Shown here in pieces: positions 44,780 through 55,173 of a DNA stretch of 64,000 nucleotides. Under the pieces are notes generated by a model. The model searched no databases. It was not told the DNA's origin and saw only the letters and a list, made by a program, of their open reading frames with translations. Both the position numbers and the translations under genes were made by a program. The stretch lies in contig JACZTL010000002.1 in NCBI GenBank assembly GCA_022573715.1, forward strand, positions 124,001-188,000, written 5' to 3'. The number at the start of each line of letters is the position of its first letter. The stretch's first letter is position 1. The DNA comes from Bacteroidota bacterium (lineage in GTDB: Bacteria; Bacteroidota; Ignavibacteria; Ignavibacteriales; Ignavibacteriaceae).

Positions 44780-45145
44780 TTACCCAGTACTAATATTCTT
44801 TGCCTGTTCTTGGAACTGAATATCTGCCCTTCTGTTTAAATCAGTTTGAACGATAAACCAGACAGCCGGTGAAAACACCATATAAAGAACAAATAAAAGC
44901 CATCTGTTCATTTGTTCTTTCGATACCTTTTCGTATAATTCAGAAAATTTGTAAATAGAATAAATAGAAGCAAAAGGGATAAACAGTAAAACCGTCCATA
45001 ATGTGGGGTTCGCATTTTCGTCTTTAGCAATGCCTTTTAATTCCACGCTGACTTGATAAAACCAATAGATGCAGTAAATACCCAAGGTAAAAATGGTAAG
45101 AAAAACCTGTGCAATCATATTTCTTTTTTTGATGTAAACGGGCAT
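44780..45145 (-). CDS. DUF4234 membrane protein
   Basis: 121 residues from ATG 45145, chosen because GGGAGG stands about 4 bp upstream; a longer start at 45196 reads through that site. Two to three hydrophobic helices and the pattern MIAQVFLTIFTLGIYCIYWFYQVSVEL match DUF4234. Function of the family is unknown. It converges with the amidase gene, with 138 bp between, and diverges from the next T9SS gene. Confidence 0.75.
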   Translation of the reverse strand: MPVYIKKRNMIAQVFLTIFTLGIYCIYWFYQVSVELKGIAKDENANPTLWTVLLFIPFASIYSIYKFSELYEKVSKEQMNRWLLFVLYMVFSPAVWFIVQTDLNRRADIQFQEQAKNISTG

Positions 45146-45278
45146 TTTTCCTCCCTTTTTTTTGTTATATATATATGGTCTTTTAATACGTTTCATAATA
45201 AGGAATTCTGAATTGTATTGAAAGAAGAAAATAATTTCATTAGTTTTTATTATAAAATAAATATTAGGAGGGGTATGA

Positions 45279-48200
45279 ATGTTTTTTACAAACGTTTCCT
45301 TATTATTTGTTCTTTTATTTTCTCTTCAGACAGTAACTTTTTCTCAAGGGGATAAAAAGAGCAAAACCGGTGCAAGGAAAATCACCGACAAAATAACCTA
45401 TACTTTTTTAGATATCAACAATATCGCCACTTATTTTTATAACAACGGGAAGTCTGATATTACCCCCAACGGTAATAGCGGTTTTGAATATCCAAAGGGA
45501 ACAGGCAAACACGCGGTGTTTGCATCCGGTTTATTGTGGGGTGCAAAAGTTGCAGGTGACCCGAATCCGAGAGTCGGCGGAACTGTTTACAGAACAGGCT
45601 TGCAGCCGGGAATTATTCAATCAGATGGAACAGCAGCTGATCCTTTATCGGATAAATACAGAATTTACAGAGTGCGTCCGGATGTTTATCCCGGAGGACC
45701 CACTGTAGATTTTACTTCCGATGCAAAAATTGAGAGTGCAACTCCCGAAGCGTTAAGGGCAGATTACGAAAAAAACTGGACGGAATGGCCCGTAGATTTA
45801 GGTGCGCCTTTTACCGATAAAAACAATAACGGTACTTACGAACCTTCGGTTGATGTACCCGGTTTTCCCGGTGCAGACCAAACTATTTGGTTTGTTGCGA
45901 ATGATTTAAATCAAGAATTAACAACTAAATTATACGGTGCAAATCCATTGGGAATTGAACTGCAGGCAACTATTTGGGCATATAATACCCCAGGTGCTCT
46001 TTCCAATATGCTTTTTAGAAAATATAAAATAATTAATAAAACCAATGTCGGTTCTTTAACCCCAATAACATTTGACAGTATGTATATATCAATGTGGAAT
46101 GATATAGATTTAGGAGACGCAGGAGATGATTTTGTTGGTGTCGACACAATTTTAAACCTCCTCTATTCGTACAACGATAATGCAGTTGATGAAATTTATT
46201 CACCATTACCGCCGCCTGCTCTCGGTTTTGATTTTATACAGGGTCCCCTTATCAATGGAATTGCAGGAGAAGACAGAAACAAAAACGGTGTTGATGACGC
46301 AGCTGACTTTGGTATCTTTAACGGACAAAAAGTAGGTCCAGGTAAAATAAATTTACCTATGACCGCAGCTTACTATTTTGCAGGTGGTGACCCATTTATT
46401 GGTGATCCACCACAAGGTACAATAGACGGATCCAGACAATTTTATAATTTTATTAGAGGTAGATATGGAATTAAAGGTACACCGTTTATCAATCCTTTAA
46501 CAGGGCAAGAAACAAGTTTTATGCTCAGCGGCGACCCGTTAACCGGTATAGGCTGGATAGATGGTATTCGATTGCCTTCAGGCGATAGAAGAAGCGGCAG
46601 CGCTTCAGGTCCGTTTAATCTAGCACCCGGTGATATGCAGGAAATTGTATTAGCAGAGATTATAGGCGGTACAATTCCCGGCTCTGATAGGCTTTCAGCA
46701 ATAGACATATTGAAATATTATGATAAAACGGCTAAACTGTTATTTGATAATTTATTTCAACCGCTTCAACCCCCACCTTCACCTGAAGTGAAAGTTGTTG
46801 AATTAAACAATAAAATTATTCTGGATTGGGGTGAAGATTTTTCAAAATTAACGGAAACCGAATCATTTAATCAAAGCGGTTTTACATTTCAGGGTTATAA
46901 TGTTTATCAACTGCCCTCACCGACCTCTACTTTATCCGAAGCAAAAAGGATTGCAACATTCGACAGGATAGACGGTGTAGGTAAAATTATAGATTCCTTC
47001 TTTGATATTGAAGACGGAACTGTAATTAATAAAATAATTCAAAGAGGAAATGATTCAGGGATAAAGAGAAGCTTTATAATTACTTCCGATACTCTTCGGG
47101 GTGGCGCACCCTTGATAAACGGCATTAAATATTATTTTGCAGTTACTGCCTATAATTATAATCCTTCAAGAACAGCTGTACCCAACAATATTGAAAGCCC
47201 TCTTAAAATATTAACTGTCGTTCCTCATTCAACCGATCCAGGGATTACACAATCCGATGCAGCAACATTAAATGTAATACACAGCAACGGAAACGGTGAT
47301 GCGGATATAGATGTGAAGGTTGTAAACCCAGATTTAATAACCGGACATAAATATGAAGTGTTTTTTAAGGACCAGGATTATGTGAACGATGCAGACGGCA
47401 AATGGCATAAAGTAGGGACAAGCACAAAAAGAGACGGGAAAAACAATCTTGCACCTACTGATATTTCTCCTTCTTCAATGTCATTCAGCGCTGTGTTCGG
47501 AGAGGTAGCCCATACATTGGATATAAAAGGAATATTAACAATAATATCACCGGATTTTGATTTTGCAGATGGTGTAAGATTAGATTTCCCGCAAGGTGTT
47601 ACAATTAACAGTGCTGATAGAGTTCATTGTAGCGTAAGGGGCGATGATCAAACTGCCCAAATAATCGGTCAAACAATATTGTGGGGCGACAGCAGCCGTT
47701 CTACTTTCGGATGTTTCAGCGGCGGAGAAAAATTTAATTTTAAAGTATCAGGGACAATTCCGTTTGATGTCAATTGGACAATATATGATGATGGTTATGG
47801 AGACCTTTATGCCGGTACTACACTTGGTATAATAGATGCGCACGGTACTTTTTCATTAACAACAGCATCTGTGTTGAGAATTACTCAGTACCAATGGGCT
47901 GTTAAAGATTTGGATTTAGGGGAAATCATTCTCGATAATCAAACAGTATTTGATGGTAAGGATTGGTATTTCGGAACCGGCCCCGGTGGTTCTAGCGGGA
48001 ATTTATTGGGAAACAATAGCGGTAATTTCAGCAGATATAACAATGGTGATTTGGGAAGTAATTATGCCGTAACCGTCGAAGGGTTTCAGGTAGCCGTAAA
48101 CGGTAAAATAACTTTTGATTCTCCGAAAACGTTTATAAGCAAAAAACAAACTGTTTTTGGCGGTACAACTAAATTAGGTTTTTGGGGTGATGCTCAATTA

Positions 48201-49067
48201 TTCGGTTTCCCTACAGGTCTTACATTCTATTCATCAGACTTTAGCGGTGTACTGCCGGTTGACTTAATTCAAGACCTTGAATTCAGATTTACAGGTGAAG
48301 CACCTGATAACGACAGCCCTGTAACATCCGGCGGTTCTATTGCTGTAGGTTACGACCGTTCATTAGCTTTTTCAGCACCTATAAGAATACCATTTGAATT
48401 ATGGGAGCCTGAAAGAAACCGTCAGATAAACGTTTATTTTATATCGCGTAATGCAGACGGTGCCGCACCTTGGGGTGATGCAGGTACTGTAACTCATTAT
48501 AGAATGACAGGTCGTGATTACATTCAGCCTTATGTAACAGATTATGATGAAAATGTTACATCTGCAACAGTTGGAATTAATGGTAATAAAGCTACCTGGC
48601 TTTTATTCTTCAGACAATCCGGCGATTCACAATGGACTACGGGAGATGTATACTTAATTAAATATGTAAACAATATTATTCCCGGACAGGACAAATATGA
48701 ATTTACTACTACTGCAAAGAATTTTAATTCAGAAAAAGCAAAACTGGATATTGAAAAAATCAATGTTTTTCCTAATCCGTTTTACGTTGCAAGTACAGGG
48801 GACTTAAACAGCCTGGAAAGAGCGGTAACATTTTCCCATCTGCCTGTAAAAGCGAAAATAAGAATATTTAATCTTGCAGGACAAATGGTTCGCACTTTGG
48901 ATAAAGATAACAGTTCGCAGTTCTTTAAGTGGGATTTAATGAATGACAATAACTCACTTGTAGCAAGCGGTGTATACATAGCATTTGTTGAAATGCCGGA
49001 AATAGGTGAGACAAAAATTATTAAGTTCGCAATTATTCAGGGAGAAACAGTAATTAGGAAATTTTAA
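45279..49067 (+). CDS. Giant T9SS type A sorting-domain protein, paralogue 2
   Basis: A 1262-residue secreted protein. AGGAGGGG (45266-45273) lies 5 bp before ATG 45279, and a signal peptide follows (SLLFVLLFSLQTVTFSQ). Domain order matches the interrupted gene at 35327-39124: N-terminal LDINNIATYFYNNG domain, a Ca-type loop DKNNNGTYEP, a fibronectin-like region with FQGYNVYQLP, WGDSSRSTFGCFSG, FRFTGEAPDNDSP, and the C-terminal sorting domain from EKINVFPNPFYV. This copy is intact and has GANPLGIE where the first has a stop. It probably sits on the cell surface; ligand or substrate unknown. Confidence 0.88.
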   Translation: MFFTNVSLLFVLLFSLQTVTFSQGDKKSKTGARKITDKITYTFLDINNIATYFYNNGKSDITPNGNSGFEYPKGTGKHAVFASGLLWGAKVAGDPNPRVGGTVYRTGLQPGIIQSDGTAADPLSDKYRIYRVRPDVYPGGPTVDFTSDAKIESATPEALRADYEKNWTEWPVDLGAPFTDKNNNGTYEPSVDVPGFPGADQTIWFVANDLNQELTTKLYGANPLGIELQATIWAYNTPGALSNMLFRKYKIINKTNVGSLTPITFDSMYISMWNDIDLGDAGDDFVGVDTILNLLYSYNDNAVDEIYSPLPPPALGFDFIQGPLINGIAGEDRNKNGVDDAADFGIFNGQKVGPGKINLPMTAAYYFAGGDPFIGDPPQGTIDGSRQFYNFIRGRYGIKGTPFINPLTGQETSFMLSGDPLTGIGWIDGIRLPSGDRRSGSASGPFNLAPGDMQEIVLAEIIGGTIPGSDRLSAIDILKYYDKTAKLLFDNLFQPLQPPPSPEVKVVELNNKIILDWGEDFSKLTETESFNQSGFTFQGYNVYQLPSPTSTLSEAKRIATFDRIDGVGKIIDSFFDIEDGTVINKIIQRGNDSGIKRSFIITSDTLRGGAPLINGIKYYFAVTAYNYNPSRTAVPNNIESPLKILTVVPHSTDPGITQSDAATLNVIHSNGNGDADIDVKVVNPDLITGHKYEVFFKDQDYVNDADGKWHKVGTSTKRDGKNNLAPTDISPSSMSFSAVFGEVAHTLDIKGILTIISPDFDFADGVRLDFPQGVTINSADRVHCSVRGDDQTAQIIGQTILWGDSSRSTFGCFSGGEKFNFKVSGTIPFDVNWTIYDDGYGDLYAGTTLGIIDAHGTFSLTTASVLRITQYQWAVKDLDLGEIILDNQTVFDGKDWYFGTGPGGSSGNLLGNNSGNFSRYNNGDLGSNYAVTVEGFQVAVNGKITFDSPKTFISKKQTVFGGTTKLGFWGDAQLFGFPTGLTFYSSDFSGVLPVDLIQDLEFRFTGEAPDNDSPVTSGGSIAVGYDRSLAFSAPIRIPFELWEPERNRQINVYFISRNADGAAPWGDAGTVTHYRMTGRDYIQPYVTDYDENVTSATVGINGNKATWLLFFRQSGDSQWTTGDVYLIKYVNNIIPGQDKYEFTTTAKNFNSEKAKLDIEKINVFPNPFYVASTGDLNSLERAVTFSHLPVKAKIRIFNLAGQMVRTLDKDNSSQFFKWDLMNDNNSLVASGVYIAFVEMPEIGETKIIKFAIIQGETVIRKF

Positions 49068-49094
49068 ATTCATAATTCGTTAATAATGAAAAGT

Positions 49095-49165
49095 AATTGC
49101 CCCGACTTTTAAGTCGGGGAATATATTACACTAATTAAATAATGGCTTTAGCCACATTTTCTATA
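49095..49165. repeat. Palindromic repeat related to the element at 40271-40456
   Basis: CCCCGACTT-TT-AAGTCGGGG (49100-49119) is a perfect 9-bp-arm palindrome, followed by AATGGCTTTAGCCACATT (49141-49158), which also occurs at 40366-40383. Only part of the larger element is present, without the 15-bp ends. It lies between the two tandem giant genes; no T-run follows, so it is not a typical terminator. Confidence 0.5.
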
Positions 49166-49221
49166 GAGGTATTTTTATTGTTCTTAAATATATAATCGTT
49201 ACCTTAAAATAGGAGGGGTCA

Positions 49222-52200
49222 ATGAAAACTGTTTTACTAATTATTTGTTCTTTATTTATAATATCATTTACAAATTATCCAAAAGGGGATAAAAAGGGTA
49301 AAACCGATCTAAGAAAAGTAACCGATCAAAAAACCTACACTTTTTTAGATATAAACAACATTGCTACTTATTTTTATAACAACGGATGGTCCGATATTAC
49401 TCCCAACGGTAAAAGCGGATTTGTTTATCCGAAAGGTTCAGGAAAAACTGCTGTGTTTACATCGGGTTTATTGTGGGGTGCAAAAGTTGCAGGTGACCCG
49501 GATCCGAGAGTCGGCGGAACAGCTTACAGGACAGGCTTAAAGCCAGGGATAGTTCAAAACGACGGAACTCCCGCAGACCCGAACTTGGACAAATACAGAA
49601 TTTACAGAGTACGACCGGATATTTATCCCGGAGGTCCGGAAGTAGATTTGACAGTAGATGCAGAAATAGAAAATATAACTCCCGAATCAATAAGAGCCGA
49701 TTATGAAAAAGACTGGGCGGAATGGCCTTCAGATTTGGGAGCTCCTTTTACAGATAAAAATAATAACGGAATATATGAGCCTACCCTAGATATTCCCGGT
49801 TTTCCCGGTGCAGACCAGACAATCTGGTTTGTTGCAAATGATCTGGACTCAACACAGACTAAATTTCTTTACGGCGCAAATCCATTGGGTATTGAAATGC
49901 AGGCAACTATCTGGGCTTACAACAGGCCGGGACCCATTGGAAATATGCTATTCAGAAAATATAAATTAATAAATAAAACGGGAACAGGTAATTTGCTTCC
50001 CGTTACTTTTGACAGTATGTATATTTCAATGTGGTCGGATGTAGATTTGGGAGAATCGGGAGATGATTTTGTCGGTACAGACACAACTTTAAGTTTAATA
50101 TATACTTATAATGCAGCTGAAATTGATGCTGTCTACAATCCTTTGCCTCCGCCTGCTATAGGTTTTGGTTTTCTTCAGGGTCCTTTAGTTGACGGTAATG
50201 CGGGAGAAGACAAAAACAACAACGGTGTGGACGATGCTGTTGATTTCGGTATCTACGATGGAAAGAAAATAGGACCGGGTAAAATAAACCTGCCGATGAC
50301 CGCATCTTATTATTTTATGGGTGGGGATCCATACCTTGGAGATCCACCAGGTGGTACTCCAATTGGTTCAATACAATTTTATAATTTTTTCCAAGGAAAA
50401 ATAGGAATAACAGGTCTGCCATTTATCAATCTTGCAACCGGTTTACCTACACAATTTGTTTTAACTGGTGATCCTCAAACAGGAACTGGTTGGCTTGATG
50501 GCGTTCAAAGACCTGCAGGCGACAAAAGAATGGGAATTGCTTCCGGACCTTTTACTTTAGCTCCCGGTGATGTTAAGGAAATTATGTTTGCCGAAGTTAT
50601 TGCAGGAGCTGTTCCTGGCTCAGACAGGCTTTCCGCAATAGGCAATTTGAAAGCAAACGTAATGATTGCAAAATTTTTATACGATAATAATTTTGAATCA
50701 TTCAATCCCCCCCAGTCGCCACAAGTAAAAGCAGTTGAATTAGATAAAAAAATTATTTTGGATTGGGGAGAAGATCCTTTAGTCGTAAAAGAAACCGAAT
50801 CATTTTCTAAAGGCGGATATTCTTTTCAGGGGTACAATGTTTATCAACTACCGTCGCCTACCTCAACTTTATTGGAAGCAACAAGGATAGTAACATTTGA
50901 TAAAATTGACGGAGTTCGAAAAATATTGGAGACATATTTTGATCCAATTGCCGGGGCTTTTCTTCAAAGACTCGTTCAAAACGGAAACGATAGCGGAATA
51001 AAACACAGTTTAACAATTACATTTGATTCTTTGCATTTTGACTCCAACGGTAATGCGCTTGCATTAATAAACGGTATTAAATATTATTATGCGGTAACTG
51101 CTTATAATTATAATTCAAATATCAATATTTTCCCAAATAACTTTGAAAGTGAAATTGAAGTGATTACGGTTACTCCTCATATACAGGACCCCGGTATTAC
51201 AAGAGAGGACCCCGGTACAATTACTCCAAATAAAAGTGGCCTAGGCACCGTTGCAGCAAATATTAAAATTGTAAATCCTGATTTATTAACAGGACACAAT
51301 TATGAAATATTCTTTAACAATCAGGATTATATAAATGATGCCGACGGCAACTGGCACAAAGTAACAAATTCAATAATAAGAGACGGAAACCCGTTAGCTC
51401 CTACTGATATATCACCGGCTTCAATAACTATGTCAGCTGTATTTGGTGAAGTTGGAGGAACTTTAGAACTAAAAGGTACTGTATTAGATATATCTTTATC
51501 TCCTGACTTAGATTTTGCCGACGGTGTAAAATTAGATTTTCCGGCAGGTGTTACAATTAACAGTGCAAATTCTGTAAACTGTGCCGTGAGGGGTGGTTCT
51601 GTAGCTGGCAACATAATTGGTACAACAATCTTATGGGGCGACAGCAGCCGATCAACATTCGGTTGTTTTAGCGGTAATGAAAACTTAATAATGAATGTAA
51701 GCGGTACATTACCGTTTGATGTTAATTGGACAATATATGATGACGGTTACGGAGATCTTTATACCGGTACTACATTTGGTATAATTGATGCCCACGGAAC
51801 GATCTCATTAACAACTGCTGCTGTAAAAAGAGTAACACAGCACCAATGGGGAGTTGAAGATATTACTTCCGGAAAAAATGTGATTGAAAATCAAACCGTT
51901 TTCGGAGGGAAAGATTGGTATTTTGGAACAGGACCGGGAGGTTCAAGTCCCGCCGTCCTTGGTGAAAATTTGGGATCGGAATATTCCGCAACTTTTGACG
52001 GTCTTCAAATTTCAATTGGAGATGTAACATTTGATCCTCCAAAAACGTTTACAAGAGCTAGACAAACTGTATTTGGCGGTGTTACTAGGTTAGATCTATG
52101 GGGTGATGCGACGTTATTGGGTGAAACCACAGGACTATATATTTATGGCGACAATAGTGGAGTTACACACGAAGATTTAATACAGGATTTAGAGTTCAGA

Positions 52201-52989
52201 TTTACAGGCGAAGCACCTGATAACGACAGTCCTGTTACATCAGGTGGGCAAATGGCAACGGCTTATAACCGTAACAGAGAGGAAGTTTTGGCAACGCGGG
52301 TTAGAATTCCATTTGAACTATGGGAGGTTGAGCGTAACCGTCAGATAAACATCTGGTTTTTATCCCGTAATGCAGACGGAGGCGCACCTTGGGGTAATGC
52401 AGGTACTGTAACTCATTATAGAATGACAGGTCGTGATTACTTTATACCTTATCCAACGGATTATAATGAAAATGCTATACCCGCTGAAGTTGGGTGGACT
52501 GGAAATCGTTCAGCCTGGCTTTTATTCTTTAAGCAAGATGGCGAATCACAATGGTCAACAGGTGATAGATTTTTAATTAAATATGCAAACAATGTTATTC
52601 CAGGGCAGGACAAATTTGAGTTCTCAACAAAAGCAAAAACATATAATGCCGAAAAAGCAAAAACAGATGTTGAAAAAATAAATGTATTTCCTAATCCTTA
52701 TTATGCTAAAAGCTCAGATGACCTGATACATTTTGAAAGATTTGTTAAATTCACACACTTGCCTGTTAAAGCAAAAATAAGGATATTTAACCTTGGCGGC
52801 CATCTAGTTAGAGTAATTGATAAGGATGATAACTCGCAGTTTATAAAATGGGACTTGCTGACTTCACACGGATTTTTAGCTGCAAGCGGAATTTATATTG
52901 CATATATTGAAATGCCCGATTTAGGTACTACTAAAATATTGAAAATAGCTATTATTCAGGGAATACCTATAAATAATTTTTCAAAATAA
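49222..52989 (+). CDS. Giant T9SS type A sorting-domain protein, paralogue 3
   Basis: A 1255-residue protein with AGGAGGGG 3 bp before ATG 49222 and a signal peptide (LLIICSLFIISFTNYP). It shares the whole domain order with paralogues 1 and 2, including GANPLGIEMQATIWAYN, WGDSSRSTFGCFSG and EKINVFPNPYYA in the C-terminal sorting domain. It is more divergent from paralogue 2 in the middle (an added segment around 51030-51060 encodes LHFDSNGNALAL). Tandem with paralogue 2, 154 bp apart. Surface role unknown; such families are often expanded and adhesive or matrix-like. Confidence 0.88.
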   Translation: MKTVLLIICSLFIISFTNYPKGDKKGKTDLRKVTDQKTYTFLDINNIATYFYNNGWSDITPNGKSGFVYPKGSGKTAVFTSGLLWGAKVAGDPDPRVGGTAYRTGLKPGIVQNDGTPADPNLDKYRIYRVRPDIYPGGPEVDLTVDAEIENITPESIRADYEKDWAEWPSDLGAPFTDKNNNGIYEPTLDIPGFPGADQTIWFVANDLDSTQTKFLYGANPLGIEMQATIWAYNRPGPIGNMLFRKYKLINKTGTGNLLPVTFDSMYISMWSDVDLGESGDDFVGTDTTLSLIYTYNAAEIDAVYNPLPPPAIGFGFLQGPLVDGNAGEDKNNNGVDDAVDFGIYDGKKIGPGKINLPMTASYYFMGGDPYLGDPPGGTPIGSIQFYNFFQGKIGITGLPFINLATGLPTQFVLTGDPQTGTGWLDGVQRPAGDKRMGIASGPFTLAPGDVKEIMFAEVIAGAVPGSDRLSAIGNLKANVMIAKFLYDNNFESFNPPQSPQVKAVELDKKIILDWGEDPLVVKETESFSKGGYSFQGYNVYQLPSPTSTLLEATRIVTFDKIDGVRKILETYFDPIAGAFLQRLVQNGNDSGIKHSLTITFDSLHFDSNGNALALINGIKYYYAVTAYNYNSNINIFPNNFESEIEVITVTPHIQDPGITREDPGTITPNKSGLGTVAANIKIVNPDLLTGHNYEIFFNNQDYINDADGNWHKVTNSIIRDGNPLAPTDISPASITMSAVFGEVGGTLELKGTVLDISLSPDLDFADGVKLDFPAGVTINSANSVNCAVRGGSVAGNIIGTTILWGDSSRSTFGCFSGNENLIMNVSGTLPFDVNWTIYDDGYGDLYTGTTFGIIDAHGTISLTTAAVKRVTQHQWGVEDITSGKNVIENQTVFGGKDWYFGTGPGGSSPAVLGENLGSEYSATFDGLQISIGDVTFDPPKTFTRARQTVFGGVTRLDLWGDATLLGETTGLYIYGDNSGVTHEDLIQDLEFRFTGEAPDNDSPVTSGGQMATAYNRNREEVLATRVRIPFELWEVERNRQINIWFLSRNADGGAPWGNAGTVTHYRMTGRDYFIPYPTDYNENAIPAEVGWTGNRSAWLLFFKQDGESQWSTGDRFLIKYANNVIPGQDKFEFSTKAKTYNAEKAKTDVEKINVFPNPYYAKSSDDLIHFERFVKFTHLPVKAKIRIFNLGGHLVRVIDKDDNSQFIKWDLLTSHGFLAASGIYIAYIEMPDLGTTKILKIAIIQGIPINNFSK

Positions 52990-53001
52990 TTATTTTATAC
53001 G

Positions 53002-54450
53002 ATGAAGAGATTATTTTATTTCTTTTTAGCAATGCTGATATTTATAAATATTGGGTGCGGAAAGAAAGAAGAACATAAACCGACAGAATTAGAAAAGATA
53101 AAAGAAAGAGGTAAAATTGTAGCTCTTACAGGTTACAATGCTTACAGCTATTTTATTTACAAGGGGCAGCCGATGGGCTTTGAGTACGAACTGCTCAATC
53201 AATTCGGTAAATATTTGGGAGTAGATGTTGAGATAAAGGTTGTAAAAAATATTAACGATATGTTTACACTGCTAAACGAAGGAAAAGGAGATTTAATAGC
53301 TTTTAATTTAACCGTTACTAAAGAGAGAAATAAAAAGGTTGCTTTTACACACCACACCAATACAACTACTCAGGTTTTGGTGCAAAGAAAACCTAAAAAC
53401 TGGAGACGAATTACCCTCGATCAAATAAAAAGGAAAATAATTACAAATCCTATTAACCTTGAAGGCAAAACAGTTTATGTACGAAGCGGGTCTTCATATA
53501 TTTCAAGATTGCAGAATCTTTCCGATGAAATAGGCGGAGATATAAATATTGTTGTTGCAGACCCTGAGTTAACCACAGAAAATCTTATCGAAATGGTTGC
53601 TGAAGGTAAAATTGATTATACGATTTCCGATGAAAATATTGCGCGGCTGAATAAGGCATCATTTACAAATATTGATATAAGTACAAAAATCTCTCTACCA
53701 CAGAAAATTGCCTGGGCTGTAAGAAAAGACACCCATCAATTATTAGATACTTTAAATGCTTGGATTGATAAAATCTTAAAGAGACCTATATATTATATAA
53801 TTTATAACAAGTATTTTAAAAACAGGGCAAACTTTAAAAGAAGATCAAAAAGTCAATTCTTTTCTCTTACCGGCGGAAGCATTTCTAAATATGATAGTTT
53901 GTTTAAAGTGTACGCAAAAAAATTAAACTGGGATTGGCGTTTATTGGCTGCGCAGATTTATGAAGAATCACAGTTTAATCCCGAAGCTAAATCTTGGGCC
54001 GGCGCTGTGGGTCTAATGCAGCTAATGCCTGCAACAGCTAAACAATACGGAGCTGAAAACCGAACTGATCCAAAGCAAAGCCTGAATGCAGGCATAAAAT
54101 TTTTGTTGTGGTTGAATAATTATTGGAGTAAATATATTGAGGATAAAAATGAAAAGATTAAGTTTATTCTTGCTTCGTATAATGTCGGTTTAGGACACAT
54201 AATAGACGCAAGAAAACTTACTGAAAAATATGGCGGTGATCCTATTAAATGGGACGGAAATGTAGAATTTTATCTTTTACAGAAATCAAAGAAAAAATAT
54301 TATAATGATGATGTTGTAACGTATGGATACAGCAGAGGGATTGAAACAGTTGAGTATGTAAGGGATATTCTTGATTTATATGCTCGCTACAAACAGTTTA
54401 TAAGTACAAAGGAAAACTCGGATAAACATTTGGCAATAAACATTTTTTAA
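53002..54450 (+). CDS. mltF: Membrane-bound lytic murein transglycosylase F-like lipoprotein
   Basis: A 482-residue lipoprotein: signal peptide with lipobox INIGC (Cys19). Residues about 35-260 form a type-3 extracellular solute-binding domain (GYNAYSYFIYKGQPMGFEYELL). Residues about 300-420 form an SLT lysozyme-like domain, with the catalytic Glu in QIYEESQFNP and the GAVGLMQLMPATA motif. This two-domain arrangement is that of MltF, which cleaves peptidoglycan and senses muropeptides. It starts 12 bp after the giant T9SS gene. Confidence 0.92.
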   Translation: MKRLFYFFLAMLIFINIGCGKKEEHKPTELEKIKERGKIVALTGYNAYSYFIYKGQPMGFEYELLNQFGKYLGVDVEIKVVKNINDMFTLLNEGKGDLIAFNLTVTKERNKKVAFTHHTNTTTQVLVQRKPKNWRRITLDQIKRKIITNPINLEGKTVYVRSGSSYISRLQNLSDEIGGDINIVVADPELTTENLIEMVAEGKIDYTISDENIARLNKASFTNIDISTKISLPQKIAWAVRKDTHQLLDTLNAWIDKILKRPIYYIIYNKYFKNRANFKRRSKSQFFSLTGGSISKYDSLFKVYAKKLNWDWRLLAAQIYEESQFNPEAKSWAGAVGLMQLMPATAKQYGAENRTDPKQSLNAGIKFLLWLNNYWSKYIEDKNEKIKFILASYNVGLGHIIDARKLTEKYGGDPIKWDGNVEFYLLQKSKKKYYNDDVVTYGYSRGIETVEYVRDILDLYARYKQFISTKENSDKHLAINIF

Positions 54451-54561
54451 TAACCATAAATATTATAACCCAAAGAATAAATAAATATATAAGATTTTAT
54501 CTATTGGTGTTTTAGCTTTTATAGCAATTTGATTTTTGGATAATGTAATTTTAGGCATATA

Positions 54562-55158
54562 TTGGATAATACAGAAAGCAAAGAAAAACAATTAAAATTA
54601 ATAATCTTTCCATTATCCTTTTTGATTTTATTATGGTTGATACAATTTGCACAATATTTATTTTTACTTAAACTTGTTAAATATGGATTACTTCCACAAA
54701 CTACCAAAGGACTCACTGGTATTTTTACTGCGCCCTTAATTCATTCCGGTTTCAATCACATAATTTCAAACTCAATACCCTTATTATTTTTAGGGAGCGG
54801 TATATTTTATTTTTATAAAGAAGCTGCGTATAAAGTGTTTTTTATGGTTTACTTTATTCCCGGAATACTTGTCTGGTTTCTTGGGAGGGAGTCATTCCAC
54901 ATTGGGTCAAGCGGATTAGTTTATGGGTATGTTACATTTCTATTTTTCAGCGGTCTTATCAGAAGAGACAACAGATCAATTGCATTGGCATTGATCGTGA
55001 CATTTTTATACGGAAGTCTAATCTGGGGCGTACTGCCTTTGAGTAGAGAGATATCGTGGGAGTATCACCTATTCGGTGCGTTAACGGGAATTTATGCAGC
55101 AATAATTTTCAGAAAATCAGATCCTATAAAAAAATATGATTGGGAAGAGGAAGAATAA
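54562..55158 (+). CDS. Rhomboid-family intramembrane serine protease
   Basis: A 198-residue protein with six hydrophobic segments. The catalytic serine is Ser117 in GSSG and the His partner is His169 in WEYHLFG; an HSGFNHIISN segment (61-70) supplies the family Asn/His. The start is TTG 54562; no ATG fits and the next Met comes after the first membrane segment. Bacterial rhomboids cut membrane proteins near the outer face. It stands alone between mltF and a convergent permease gene. Confidence 0.87.
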   Translation: MDNTESKEKQLKLIIFPLSFLILLWLIQFAQYLFLLKLVKYGLLPQTTKGLTGIFTAPLIHSGFNHIISNSIPLLFLGSGIFYFYKEAAYKVFFMVYFIPGILVWFLGRESFHIGSSGLVYGYVTFLFFSGLIRRDNRSIALALIVTFLYGSLIWGVLPLSREISWEYHLFGALTGIYAAIIFRKSDPIKKYDWEEEE

Positions 55159-55173
55159 ATTAAAGAGAAATTT

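Noticed and set aside
45275-45355. Alternative start ATG 45275 in another frame, giving a signal-like peptide similar to the paralogue at 49222
   Set aside because: That frame stops after about 26 codons, and ATG 45279 has better spacing from AGGAGGGG and its own good signal peptide.
49100-49119. Palindrome after the second giant gene as a terminator or CRISPR repeat
   Set aside because: No T-run follows and there are no regularly spaced repeats; it belongs with the dispersed palindromic element family instead.
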